Part shown: positions 1 to 7,942 of the stretch, in pieces
Layout: each line of letters starts with the position of its first letter
Position numbering within the stretch: the first letter of the stretch is position 1
Assembly: GCF_000612585.1 (NCBI RefSeq)
Contig: NZ_JFCA01000021.1
Location: forward strand, 1-64,000
Origin: Pseudomonas sp. CHM02
GTDB lineage: Bacteria; Pseudomonadota; Gammaproteobacteria; Pseudomonadales; Pseudomonadaceae
Reading direction: 5' to 3'
Length of the DNA: 64,000 nucleotides
Program-made: the position numbers and the translations under genes
Notes under the pieces: generated by a model
The model's input: only the letters and a program-made list of their open reading frames with translations
Database searches by the model: none
Told to the model about the DNA's origin: nothing

Positions 1-20
1 GCCGGCAAGCCGGGCTCCTA
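1..20. repeat. Partial REP element at the window edge
   Basis: The first 20 bases match one arm of the Pseudomonas REP palindrome (GCCGGCAAGCCGG followed by GCTCCTAC). The same arm occurs in a full paired element at 21691-21775. The other arm would lie outside the window. Confidence 0.45.
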
Positions 21-51
21 CGGGTCATTGTTCACGGCGGACCATGTCGTC

Positions 52-456
52 TCAGCGATTGCCGTCGACGGGATCAATGTCGGCCAACTCGGCCTCATCC
101 AGGCCATTGCCGCCGCCAATTTCATCTTCATCGACGATACTCAGGTCCCAATCCGCCTGTTCGCCCTCACCGGCCTCCCGGGCATCCCGCGCGCCATCTT
201 CATGGATCAGCGTTTCCGGGCTCATGTCATCATCCGTGGACTCATGATCCGCCGTCGAAGCCCCGGTCATTCCCGCTTCGCGTACCCGTTCGTCGGGCAT
301 CAGGTGTTCGCGCTCGCTTTGCGGGATCTCATCGCCAATTTCTGCGGTCGGTTCTTCCTCGTCAAAATCCAGCTCACGCATCGAACCCATGCGATCTTCG
401 TTGTCATCAATGGGTTCGGGCTGCGTAGCACCGTAGGGACGTCGTGATTCAGTCAT
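52..456 (-). CDS. Acidic conserved hypothetical protein (Pseudomonas-type)
   Basis: The product is 134 residues, very rich in Asp and Glu with few hydrophobic residues, and has no signal peptide or membrane segment, so it is probably a largely disordered cytosolic protein. The ATG at 456 is chosen because GAGG lies upstream with normal spacing; the frame can be opened two codons earlier at a TTG. Similar Pseudomonas proteins are sometimes labelled serine kinase/phosphatase, but no catalytic motif is visible here, so I give no function. It is divergent from the carbonic anhydrase gene, with about 140 bp between the two starts. Confidence 0.75.
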   Translation of the reverse strand: MTESRRPYGATQPEPIDDNEDRMGSMRELDFDEEEPTAEIGDEIPQSEREHLMPDERVREAGMTGASTADHESTDDDMSPETLIHEDGARDAREAGEGEQADWDLSIVDEDEIGGGNGLDEAELADIDPVDGNR

Positions 457-595
457 GGCCAATCCTCATACTGTGGGGCTTATAGTGTGTGGACAGGCTG
501 GGCTCCCCAAAGATTCAAGCTAATTTGCGCGCGGCGTGACCTGGACGAGGGGTTGTCAGTCACAAAACTGCGCATCATTCCTGAGGCTTTCCCTG

Positions 596-1240
596 ATGAA
601 CGAACTACAAGACCTGCTTGATAACAACGAACGCTGGGCGGACGCGATCAAACAGGAAGATCCCGAATTCTTCGCCAAGCTCGCCCGCCAGCAAACCCCG
701 GAATACCTGTGGATCGGCTGCTCCGACGCCCGGGTCCCGGCCAACGAGATCGTCGGCATGCTGCCGGGTGATCTGTTCGTGCACCGTAACGTGGCCAACG
801 TGGTGCTGCACACCGACCTCAACTGTCTGTCGGTGATCCAGTACGCGGTGGACGTGCTCAAGGTCAAACATATCCTCGTCACCGGCCACTATGGCTGTGG
901 CGGCGTGCGTGCGTCGATGCAGGACCGTCAGTTCGGCCTGATCGACGGCTGGTTGCGCACCATTCGTGACCTTTATTACGAAAACCGCGACGTACTGGCC
1001 CAGTTGCCTACCGAAGAAGAACGCGTCGACCGCCTGTGCGAGCTGAACGTGATCCAGCAGGTAGCCAACGTCGGTCACACCAGCATTGTGCAAAACGCCT
1101 GGCACCGTGGGCAGAGCCTGTCCATCCATGGCTGTATCTACGGCATCAAGGATGGCCGCTGGAAGAGCTTGAACACCACCATCAGTGGCTTCGAGCAACT
1201 GCCGCCGCAGTATCGCCTGCGTCCGTTGGGTGAAGCCTAA
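596..1240 (+). CDS. can: Beta-class carbonic anhydrase
   Basis: The enzyme interconverts CO2 and bicarbonate in the cytosol, supplying bicarbonate to carboxylases. The 214-residue product has the beta-class zinc ligands: the CSDAR motif near residue 42 and the HYGCGG motif near residues 98-103. The length fits the bacterial family. The frame is open 20 codons further upstream, but the ATG at 596 starts the conserved MNELQDLLDNN N-terminus, so it is preferred. The 3' end overlaps the convergent SET-domain gene by 4 bp. Confidence 0.95.
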   Translation: MNELQDLLDNNERWADAIKQEDPEFFAKLARQQTPEYLWIGCSDARVPANEIVGMLPGDLFVHRNVANVVLHTDLNCLSVIQYAVDVLKVKHILVTGHYGCGGVRASMQDRQFGLIDGWLRTIRDLYYENRDVLAQLPTEEERVDRLCELNVIQQVANVGHTSIVQNAWHRGQSLSIHGCIYGIKDGRWKSLNTTISGFEQLPPQYRLRPLGEA

Positions 1241-1758
1241 GGGCGTTTGCGCTCGCGCCACTGGGCCATGAACGCCTGCCCTTCGGCGTTCAGCGGCTCA
1301 TCGCGACCGGTAATCCAGCCCCGGCAGCTCAGTTCGCCGCATCGGCAGGCGAACTGCCGGAACAGTACGTCATCGGTCATGGCGTAATCCATGGTCAACC
1401 GCTCGCCGGGATGGATTTCATGCAGGGCCCAGACCTCCAGGTAGTGCAAGTCGAGAAACACATTCGGTTTGCACGAATGCGAAAACAGGCCGCTGAACCA
1501 ACAGTCATAGAGATGGGTGCGCGACGACAGTTGCAAGGTGTGTCGGCGTCGCTCCCTGAGGACGTAGCCGGAAATCGTGGCGATGCATACACGGCTGTCG
1601 AAGGCCACGCGCGCCTTGACCACGGCACCACTGCCGCCCGTGTCCTGCACCACTTCGAATTGCTCGCTTGAAGGGTAGCCTTGTCCGAGCTTGGATTTGA
1701 ACGGGTAAAGGCAGTCACTCACAGCGGTTTTAGCCTTATCCATGGCCTGAGTTTTCAT
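1237..1758 (-). CDS. SET-domain protein (putative lysine methyltransferase)
   Basis: The 173-residue product carries the C-terminal half of a SET fold. HSCKPN (around residue 95) corresponds to the NHxCxPN S-adenosylmethionine-binding motif, and GERLTMDY resembles the ELTxDY catalytic element. A post-SET-like cysteine cluster, CRCGELSCRGWITG, follows and would bind zinc. The start at 1758 has AGGAG five bases upstream. SET proteins methylate lysines, mainly in eukaryotes; short bacterial forms exist and their substrates are mostly unknown. There is no signal peptide, so it is cytosolic. Enzymatic activity is inferred only. Confidence 0.75.
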   Translation of the reverse strand: MKTQAMDKAKTAVSDCLYPFKSKLGQGYPSSEQFEVVQDTGGSGAVVKARVAFDSRVCIATISGYVLRERRRHTLQLSSRTHLYDCWFSGLFSHSCKPNVFLDLHYLEVWALHEIHPGERLTMDYAMTDDVLFRQFACRCGELSCRGWITGRDEPLNAEGQAFMAQWRERKRP

Positions 1759-1852
1759 GACTCTCCTGGTTTAGGCTGCATCGACCTGCGGGTGGTGTCT
1801 GACTGCCAGTCTTGCAGCTGATGGACGCGGCTCAAGACTCGCTGAAGACGAA

Positions 1853-1896
1853 ACCGATTTCTACTGTCAATGTTGACAGTAGAAATCGGTTTTTTG
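1853..1896. terminator. Strong hairpin terminator
   Basis: An 18-bp perfect stem (1853-1870 with 1873-1890) closes a nominal 2-nt loop, and a T-tract follows on the plus strand. It sits just after the minus-strand secreted-protein gene ending at 1903, with a shorter T-run on that strand. It probably separates that gene from the SET-domain gene and may work in both directions. Confidence 0.7.
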
Positions 1897-1902
1897 TGCG
1901 CA

Positions 1903-3072
1903 CTACAGCGCCGGGGCTGCAATGGCTGGCGTCGGGGCCGCGTTCCTCAATTGTTTCAACTGGGTCTTGATGCCCGGCGTGGCGCATTTGGCGTTGGCCT
2001 CCTCCGGGGACAGGTTGCGCACCGAGGTATAGAACAACTCACAGGTTTGCTCCTTGCGCGTAACCTGCCAAGTGTTCATGCACGCCTTGAGCAACACATT
2101 CGGATCGCTCGCCGGTTTCTGCCCCATCCCGGCTTGCCAGCAGGCGGCGCTCAGGTCCTGACCCATCACCTTCAACCCGGCCTCGTCGGCTTTCTGCTCG
2201 TTGCCGTCGTAAGTGTCGGGGCTTGCCGCATACCAGATGTAACTCGGGTGGTTGGCGCCCAGCACCGGGACGGTCTTGCCGGCGACCGGGCTGATCTGCG
2301 CCAGGCCCAGCACCGCCACGGTCTGCCCGTATTGTTGCTTGATCCAACTGCGCACCGGCGCGCCGAACGCCACCATCGGCAACGCCCCTTTGGCGGAGAG
2401 GCTCAGTTCCTGGACCATGCGCGTCTGGTAATCGGTGAAGTAGCTGTAGACGGTTTCCAGGTCCTTGCCGGCGTTGGACGGCGCGGCGATGGGCGCGATA
2501 TCGATGATGGTCTGGTAAGCCGGCGTTTCAGTGGCTGGGATGCCGTTATCCGTGAGCAGGGTGGCCCAGCGGTCCGTGGTGGCCGATTGCAGGTAGTCCT
2601 GGGCCTGGGTCAGCGAGTAATCCGGTGGGAAGTGCAGCAGCTCGACGCTTTTGCGGTTCTCCAGGGCCATGCCCAGCGGCAGGAACAGGTACCAGTTATA
2701 GGCCCACTTGCCGTCGCTGTTGAGCTGCCTGGCGCCTTGATAGGCCAGGTCGGCGGTGTTGAGCAACGTGGTCAGGGGTTGGCCGTAACTGTCCGGTACG
2801 CCGCTGAAGGTCGCTGAGACCTGCCCGTCATGGGTTTTGACGCTGACTTTCGCCCGGCTGTAGCCATCCCGTTGCAGGCTCTGGTTCAGATAGTGCTCGG
2901 CAGTCTGCTCCAGCGTCCATGGCCGAAAGCAGATCACGTTGCAGTTATTGGGATAGGCGAACAGTTGGGTCACGCGCTGGGTGCTCCCCAGCGGAACTTC
3001 GATATCGGCCTGTACGACCGCACTCGCCATCAGTGCGGCCAGGGTGAAGGTCAGCCTGGTCGGTTTGAACAT
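1903..3072 (-). CDS. Secreted hypothetical protein
   Basis: The product is 389 residues and I do not recognise the family. It begins with a clear Sec signal peptide (MFKPTRLTFTLAALMASAVVQA), so it is exported to the periplasm or beyond. The mature part is soluble, with several cysteines (NNCNVICF near the N-terminus, later CWQAG, KACMNTW, CELFY, KCATPG) that could form disulfides, and an Ala/Pro-rich C-terminal end. The ATG at 3072 has AAGGA upstream; an upstream ATG at 3129 lacks such support. It is a single-gene unit followed by the hairpin at 1853. Confidence 0.8.
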   Translation of the reverse strand: MFKPTRLTFTLAALMASAVVQADIEVPLGSTQRVTQLFAYPNNCNVICFRPWTLEQTAEHYLNQSLQRDGYSRAKVSVKTHDGQVSATFSGVPDSYGQPLTTLLNTADLAYQGARQLNSDGKWAYNWYLFLPLGMALENRKSVELLHFPPDYSLTQAQDYLQSATTDRWATLLTDNGIPATETPAYQTIIDIAPIAAPSNAGKDLETVYSYFTDYQTRMVQELSLSAKGALPMVAFGAPVRSWIKQQYGQTVAVLGLAQISPVAGKTVPVLGANHPSYIWYAASPDTYDGNEQKADEAGLKVMGQDLSAACWQAGMGQKPASDPNVLLKACMNTWQVTRKEQTCELFYTSVRNLSPEEANAKCATPGIKTQLKQLRNAAPTPAIAAPAL

Positions 3073-3194
3073 GGTTGTTTCCTTGTCAGCGAAAGCCCGT
3101 CTGCGCGGGATGGAAGCCCACCTCCACACAGTAGCGGCTGACCAGGAAAACCGCGTGCTAAATCGCCAGGCGTGTCGCTATTGGATAAGAAAAC

Positions 3195-4895
3195 CTACAG
3201 GTTGAACTGCAAGGCGTTGCTCAAGTCGCCCATGGGCGTCTGGCCGCGGGCGATCATCGCGTCATCCCGCTGCTTGAGGCCGTCCAGGGTCTCCAACTGG
3301 AACACCCGAGTAATCAAGCGCAGGATCGATGCCGTGTCATACACGGTATGGTCCACCGTGCCTTTGCGTGCGAACGGCGACACTACAATCGCCGGGATCC
3401 GCGTGCCCGGGCCCCAACGGTCGCCCTTGGGCGGTGCCACGTGGTCCCACCAACCGCCGTTTTCATCGACGGTCACCACCACCACCATGTTTTTCCACTG
3501 CGGGCTCTCCTGCAGTACCTTCAAGGCGCGTGCGATATGGCGGTCGCCCGAGGCCACGTCGGCATAGCCTGCGTGCATGTTCAGGTTGCCCTGGGGCTTG
3601 TAGAAGGTCACGGCGGGCAATGTGCCGGCCTGGGCATCGGCAAAGAACCTGTTGGTGCTCGACTCGTCCCCCAAACCGCCATCGCGCAGGCGCTTGTCAC
3701 GCTCGGCCCGGTTCTGCGGACCTTGTTGCTTGAAGTAGTTGAACGGCTGGTGGTGATACTGGAAGTTCGGAATCTTCGGGATACCGCCCGAATCCTTGAA
3801 CTGGTCCAGCGTCGCTTGCCACGCACCGGCGTACCACGCCCAGTCGACATTCTTTTTCGACAGCTTGTCACCGATGTGCTCGTGGGTTTGCGGCACCAGC
3901 ACGTTAGGCAGGTCGGGCTTGGAGTAGTCCGGGTTTTCCGGGTCGCGAATCCAGGTCGGCCAGTATGGCGGGGCCAGAGTGTTCACACCGTAGCCATCCG
4001 GGGTCAGGGCGCTGGGGCCGAACTGCGGTGGGCCGGTCATGGCGCTGGCGGGAGACTTGTCCAGCGGCTTGAGGCGCGGGTCGGTGGGGTCATCGCTTTG
4101 CAGCGTGGCGATCTGTGCCTTGGCCACCGATTGCGCGGCATTCGGGTAAAACGGCGCGGTGGCGCTGATCAGGTACTGATGGTTGAGGAATGAGCCACCG
4201 AACGCACCCTGGAAGAAGTTATCGCACAGCACGAACTCCTTGGCCACATCCCACAAACGCAGGGAGTATCGGCTCTGGGCGTAGTGGCCCATCACCAGGC
4301 CACCGGAATCCGCCCAGGCGACGAAGCCGTCGTTCTTGCCACCGTTGATCTGCATCTGGTTCTGATAGAACACGTGCCACAAGTCGCGGGTGACCAGGCT
4401 CAGAGGCAGGTCCTCGGCGTTCGGGCCCTTGAGGGCGAACGGCGCATTGGGCAGGTTTTCCTGGAATTGCACTTCGCTGGGGTAGGTCACCCCATCAACC
4501 GTCTGTGGGCCGACCTGCAACACGCCACCCCAGGCGGGGGGCAGCGTGGTCAGCACGCTGCCGTCGCGGTCGCGTTGCTGAGTGTCGACGGCAGACAATG
4601 CCGACAGCGGTTTCTCCACACCGGGGAAGTCCGCAAACAGGTTGTTGAAGCTGCGGTTCTCGGCATAGATCACCACCACGGTTTTCACCTGGTCGTGCAG
4701 GGCTTTGTCTAGCTCTTGTGGCGTGAGCGGCCGCGCCACCGGTTTGCCCGGTGCTTCGCTGGTATTGCCACAGCCACTCAAGGTCGCACCGACCCCCAAC
4801 ACCGCCGCGCCCCCCAGGAAGCGCCGACGGCTGGTGTCTACCGGCGGTTGGGCTACGGAATCGGGGGTAGGGTGGTCTTTGTGATCGTCACTCAT
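3195..4895 (-). CDS. acpA: Tat-exported acid phosphatase / phospholipase C-family phosphoesterase
   Basis: The 566-residue enzyme probably hydrolyses phosphomonoesters or phospholipid head groups in the periplasm. A twin-arginine signal (SRRRFLGGAAVLGVGATLSGC) lies near residue 25 and ends in a lipobox-like cysteine. The fold is the AcpA/phospholipase C branch of the alkaline phosphatase superfamily: ENRSFNNLF follows the first strand as in that family, and DENGGWWDHVAPP near the C-terminus supplies metal ligands. The chosen ATG at 4895 starts MSDDHKDHP; an ATG 10 codons upstream is possible. The substrate is not defined by the sequence. Confidence 0.85.
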   Translation of the reverse strand: MSDDHKDHPTPDSVAQPPVDTSRRRFLGGAAVLGVGATLSGCGNTSEAPGKPVARPLTPQELDKALHDQVKTVVVIYAENRSFNNLFADFPGVEKPLSALSAVDTQQRDRDGSVLTTLPPAWGGVLQVGPQTVDGVTYPSEVQFQENLPNAPFALKGPNAEDLPLSLVTRDLWHVFYQNQMQINGGKNDGFVAWADSGGLVMGHYAQSRYSLRLWDVAKEFVLCDNFFQGAFGGSFLNHQYLISATAPFYPNAAQSVAKAQIATLQSDDPTDPRLKPLDKSPASAMTGPPQFGPSALTPDGYGVNTLAPPYWPTWIRDPENPDYSKPDLPNVLVPQTHEHIGDKLSKKNVDWAWYAGAWQATLDQFKDSGGIPKIPNFQYHHQPFNYFKQQGPQNRAERDKRLRDGGLGDESSTNRFFADAQAGTLPAVTFYKPQGNLNMHAGYADVASGDRHIARALKVLQESPQWKNMVVVVTVDENGGWWDHVAPPKGDRWGPGTRIPAIVVSPFARKGTVDHTVYDTASILRLITRVFQLETLDGLKQRDDAMIARGQTPMGDLSNALQFNL

Positions 4896-4970
4896 TGTGG
4901 GGGGAGTCCTGGCGAGATGTTGCAAGATATTTCGCAGGACGGTAGCAATGGAATGTGACGGAACGAAGAC

Positions 4971-5023
4971 AGCTGCAAGTGGCGAGCTTCAAGCAACACG
5001 CTTGAGGCTGACCGCTTGCAGCT
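4971..5023. repeat. Inverted repeat downstream of atoE and acpA start
   Basis: AGCTGCAAG at 4971 pairs with CTTGCAGCT ending at 5023, and GCTTCAAGC/GCTTGAGGC arms lie inside. It resembles dispersed palindromic repeats found between Pseudomonas genes, and could also act as a terminator for the minus-strand atoE transcript. There is no T-tract. Confidence 0.4.
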
Positions 5024-5046
5024 TATTGCTGCTTCTATGGCATTAC

Positions 5047-6465
5047 CTATGGCATTACCGGCGGCAAATACTTCAACGTTGTCCCCAATGCCCACAGCAG
5101 GAACAACACCAGCGGCGTGTGCACCAGCAGTTGCACGAACGAAAAGCCGATCAAATCCCGCGCCTTCAAGCCCAATACGCCCAGCAACGGCAGCATATAG
5201 AACGGGTTGATCAGGTTCGGCAGCGCCTCGGCGGCGTTGTAGATCTGCACCGCCCAGCCCAGGTGGTATTGCAGGTCATTGGCCACTTGCATCACGTAAG
5301 GCGCTTCGATGATCCATTTGCCGCCGCCCGACGGGATAAAGAAGCCCAGCACCGCCGAGTACACGCCCATCAGCAGCGCGTAGGTGTCGTGGGAGGCGAT
5401 GGAGGTGAAGAAGGTCGAGATATGGTGCGCCAGGGTCTGGCCGTCGCCGCCCTTGACCACGGTCATCAGCGCGGCGATCGAGCCGTACAGCGGGAACTGG
5501 ATCAGCACGCCGGTGGTGGTCGGCACCGCACGGGCCACTGCATCGAGGAAGCTGCGCGGACGCCAGTGCAGCAGGGCGCCGACCATGATGAACAGGAAGT
5601 TATAGGTGTTCAGCCCCGAGATGGCGCTGATCGCCGGCTTGGTCGAAAACTCATGGAACAGCCAGCCGGCCGCCAGCAACGCCAGCAGAATGGTCAGCAA
5701 CGGGCTGTGTTCCAGCCACTCGCCCGGGCGTGTCGGGGCTTGCAGCTTGGGCAGGTTGAACGCCGGGTCGACCCCGCACGCCTTGGCGTCGCGGGCGCTG
5801 TTCGGGCCGGGCGCGGTGGCGTAGGCGATGATCAGTGACACCACGATCAACGCCAGCAGCAGCACTCCGGACTGCCACAGAAAGATGGTGTCCGTGAACG
5901 GGATCACGCCGGTGATCGACAGAATCGACGGAGGCAGGCTGGCCGGGTTGGCCTGCAACTGTGCGGCGGACGACGACAGCCCTAACGCCCATACGGCGCC
6001 AAGACCCAGGTACGCCGCAGCGCCGGCAGCACGATAGTCCATGCGCAAATCCGTGCGACGAGCCAATGCCCGCACCAGCAGGCCGCCAAATACCAGGGAC
6101 AGGCCCCAGTTCAGCAAGGAGGCGACCATCGAGATCAGCGCCACCCAGGCCACGGCCGAGCGGCCGTTCTTCGGGATACGCGCCAGGCGGTCGATCAGTT
6201 TTATCGCGGGCGGCGAACTGGCCACCACATAGCCCCCGATCACCACAAAGGCCATCTGCATGGTGAACGGAATCAGGCTCCAGAACCCATCGCCAAAGGC
6301 TTTGGCGGCTTCGGTCGGCGCGGCGCCCATGCCCAGGGTCGCGACGGTGACGATGATCACGGCGAGGGCTGCAAACACCCAGGAGTCTGGAAACCAGCGT
6401 TCGGCGAAGTTGGAACAGCGCAGGGCAAATCGGGCATAGCGGCTTTCTTCGATAGCATCGGCCAC
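5047..6465 (-). CDS. atoE: Short-chain fatty acid transporter, AtoE family
   Basis: This 472-residue inner-membrane protein should import short-chain fatty acids such as acetoacetate or butyrate. It has about 12 hydrophobic segments, and the N-terminal NFAERWFPDSWVFAALAVIIV region is typical of the AtoE/DcuC-related family. The start is a GTG with AGAGGAAAG upstream. The last four codons, including the stop, are tandemly duplicated (PVMP-stop-VMP-stop). No ato catabolic genes are adjacent, so it stands alone here, divergent from the MFS gene. Confidence 0.9.
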   Translation of the reverse strand: MADAIEESRYARFALRCSNFAERWFPDSWVFAALAVIIVTVATLGMGAAPTEAAKAFGDGFWSLIPFTMQMAFVVIGGYVVASSPPAIKLIDRLARIPKNGRSAVAWVALISMVASLLNWGLSLVFGGLLVRALARRTDLRMDYRAAGAAAYLGLGAVWALGLSSSAAQLQANPASLPPSILSITGVIPFTDTIFLWQSGVLLLALIVVSLIIAYATAPGPNSARDAKACGVDPAFNLPKLQAPTRPGEWLEHSPLLTILLALLAAGWLFHEFSTKPAISAISGLNTYNFLFIMVGALLHWRPRSFLDAVARAVPTTTGVLIQFPLYGSIAALMTVVKGGDGQTLAHHISTFFTSIASHDTYALLMGVYSAVLGFFIPSGGGKWIIEAPYVMQVANDLQYHLGWAVQIYNAAEALPNLINPFYMLPLLGVLGLKARDLIGFSFVQLLVHTPLVLFLLWALGTTLKYLPPVMP

Positions 6466-6650
6466 GAGTCTTTCCTCTTGTATTTATTATGGTGTTGGCA
6501 GTTTTACGGCATGTTCCGCTACGGCGATTGATATGGGAATGCAGTTATTTTCATCGATCCATGAGGAAAACAAATATATCTGTTGCGATTGCCATCATTG
6601 GGCTCAGCTCATAACCTGCACGCCATTTTGTTTGTCTGCCGAGCCTTCAC

Positions 6651-7940
6651 ATGACTGCCACCTTTTCCCCACAGGCGCAGCGTTTTTCCCGCTCCGACTA
6701 CAAAACCCTGGGCCTGGCCGCCCTGGGCGGCGCCCTGGAAATCTACGACTTCATTATCTTCGTGTTTTTCGCGCTGACGTTGAGCCAACTGTTCTTCCCG
6801 CCGGAAATGCCCGAGTGGCTGCGCCTGCTGCAAAGCTTCGGCATTTTCGTCACCGGCTACCTGGCACGCCCGCTGGGCGGCATCCTGATGGCCCATTTCG
6901 CCGATCACCTGGGGCGCAAGCGCGTGTTCAGCCTGAGCATCCTGATGATGGCCTTGCCCTGTTTGCTCATCGGGATCATGCCCACCTATGCGCAAATCGG
7001 TTATTTTGCGCCGCTGATCCTGCTGGCGCTGCGCGTGCTGCAAGGCGCAGCGGTAGGCGGTGAAGTGCCCAGCGCCTGGACCTTCGTCGCCGAACACGCG
7101 CCCCCCCACCATCGCGGTTATGCCCTGGGCTTTCTGCAGGCCGGCCTGACCTTCGGCTACCTGCTCGGCGCGCTCACCGCCACACTGCTGGCGCAAGTCT
7201 TCACCCCTGCAGAAATCCTCGACTACGCCTGGCGGTTTCCTTTCCTGCTAGGGGGCGTATTCGGTGTGATTGGCGTGTGGCTGCGCCGTTGGCTCAGTGA
7301 AACCCCGGTGTTCCTCGAAATGCAGGCCCGTCGCCAGGCTGCCGCCGAGCTGCCCTTGCGCACCGTGCTGCGCGACCACCGCGCCGTGCTGCTGCCGGCA
7401 ATGATCCTCACCTGTGTGCTCACCTCCGCCGTGGTAGTACTGGTGGTCATCACCCCTACCATGATGCAGAAAACCTTCGGCATGAGCCCCAGCCACACCT
7501 TCGCCTTGAGCGCGTTGGGCATCGTGTTCCTGAATATCGGCTGCGTCCTGGCGGGCCTGCTGGTGGACCGCATTGGCGCCTGGCGCGCGGTGCTGGTCTA
7601 CAGCCTGTTACTGCCGGTGGGCATTGCGCTGCTGTACGCCAGCTTGATCAATGGCGGTGTCTGGCTGGGCGCAGCCTACGCCGTGGCGGGCCTGAGTTGC
7701 GGCGTGGTGGGTGCGGTGCCGTCGGTGATGGTCGGCCTGTTTCCGGCGCACGTGCGGGTGTCAGGGATATCCTTCACCTACAACATTGCCTACGCGCTGT
7801 GGGCGAGTACGACACCGCTGCTACTGATTGCGCTGATGCCCACCAGCCCGTGGATTTGCGTGGGGTACTGCGTGGTGATGGGGGCGGTGGGCGTGGGGAG
7901 TGTGGCGCTGTTTGGCAAGCGCCACACGTTGGCTGCCTAG
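6651..7940 (+). CDS. MFS metabolite:H+ symporter (ShiA/ProP-like)
   Basis: The 429-residue protein has 12 predicted membrane segments. The first segment, GGALEIYDFIIFVFFA, and the loop-2/3 motif DHLGRKRVFSLS are typical of the metabolite:proton symporter group that includes ShiA, ProP and citrate or alpha-ketoglutarate carriers. It probably imports a small organic acid or osmolyte by proton symport; the substrate cannot be named. The gene ends 3 bp before the convergent gntP gene, leaving no room for a terminator. Confidence 0.85.
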   Translation: MTATFSPQAQRFSRSDYKTLGLAALGGALEIYDFIIFVFFALTLSQLFFPPEMPEWLRLLQSFGIFVTGYLARPLGGILMAHFADHLGRKRVFSLSILMMALPCLLIGIMPTYAQIGYFAPLILLALRVLQGAAVGGEVPSAWTFVAEHAPPHHRGYALGFLQAGLTFGYLLGALTATLLAQVFTPAEILDYAWRFPFLLGGVFGVIGVWLRRWLSETPVFLEMQARRQAAAELPLRTVLRDHRAVLLPAMILTCVLTSAVVVLVVITPTMMQKTFGMSPSHTFALSALGIVFLNIGCVLAGLLVDRIGAWRAVLVYSLLLPVGIALLYASLINGGVWLGAAYAVAGLSCGVVGAVPSVMVGLFPAHVRVSGISFTYNIAYALWASTTPLLLIALMPTSPWICVGYCVVMGAVGVGSVALFGKRHTLAA

Positions 7941-7942
7941 TT

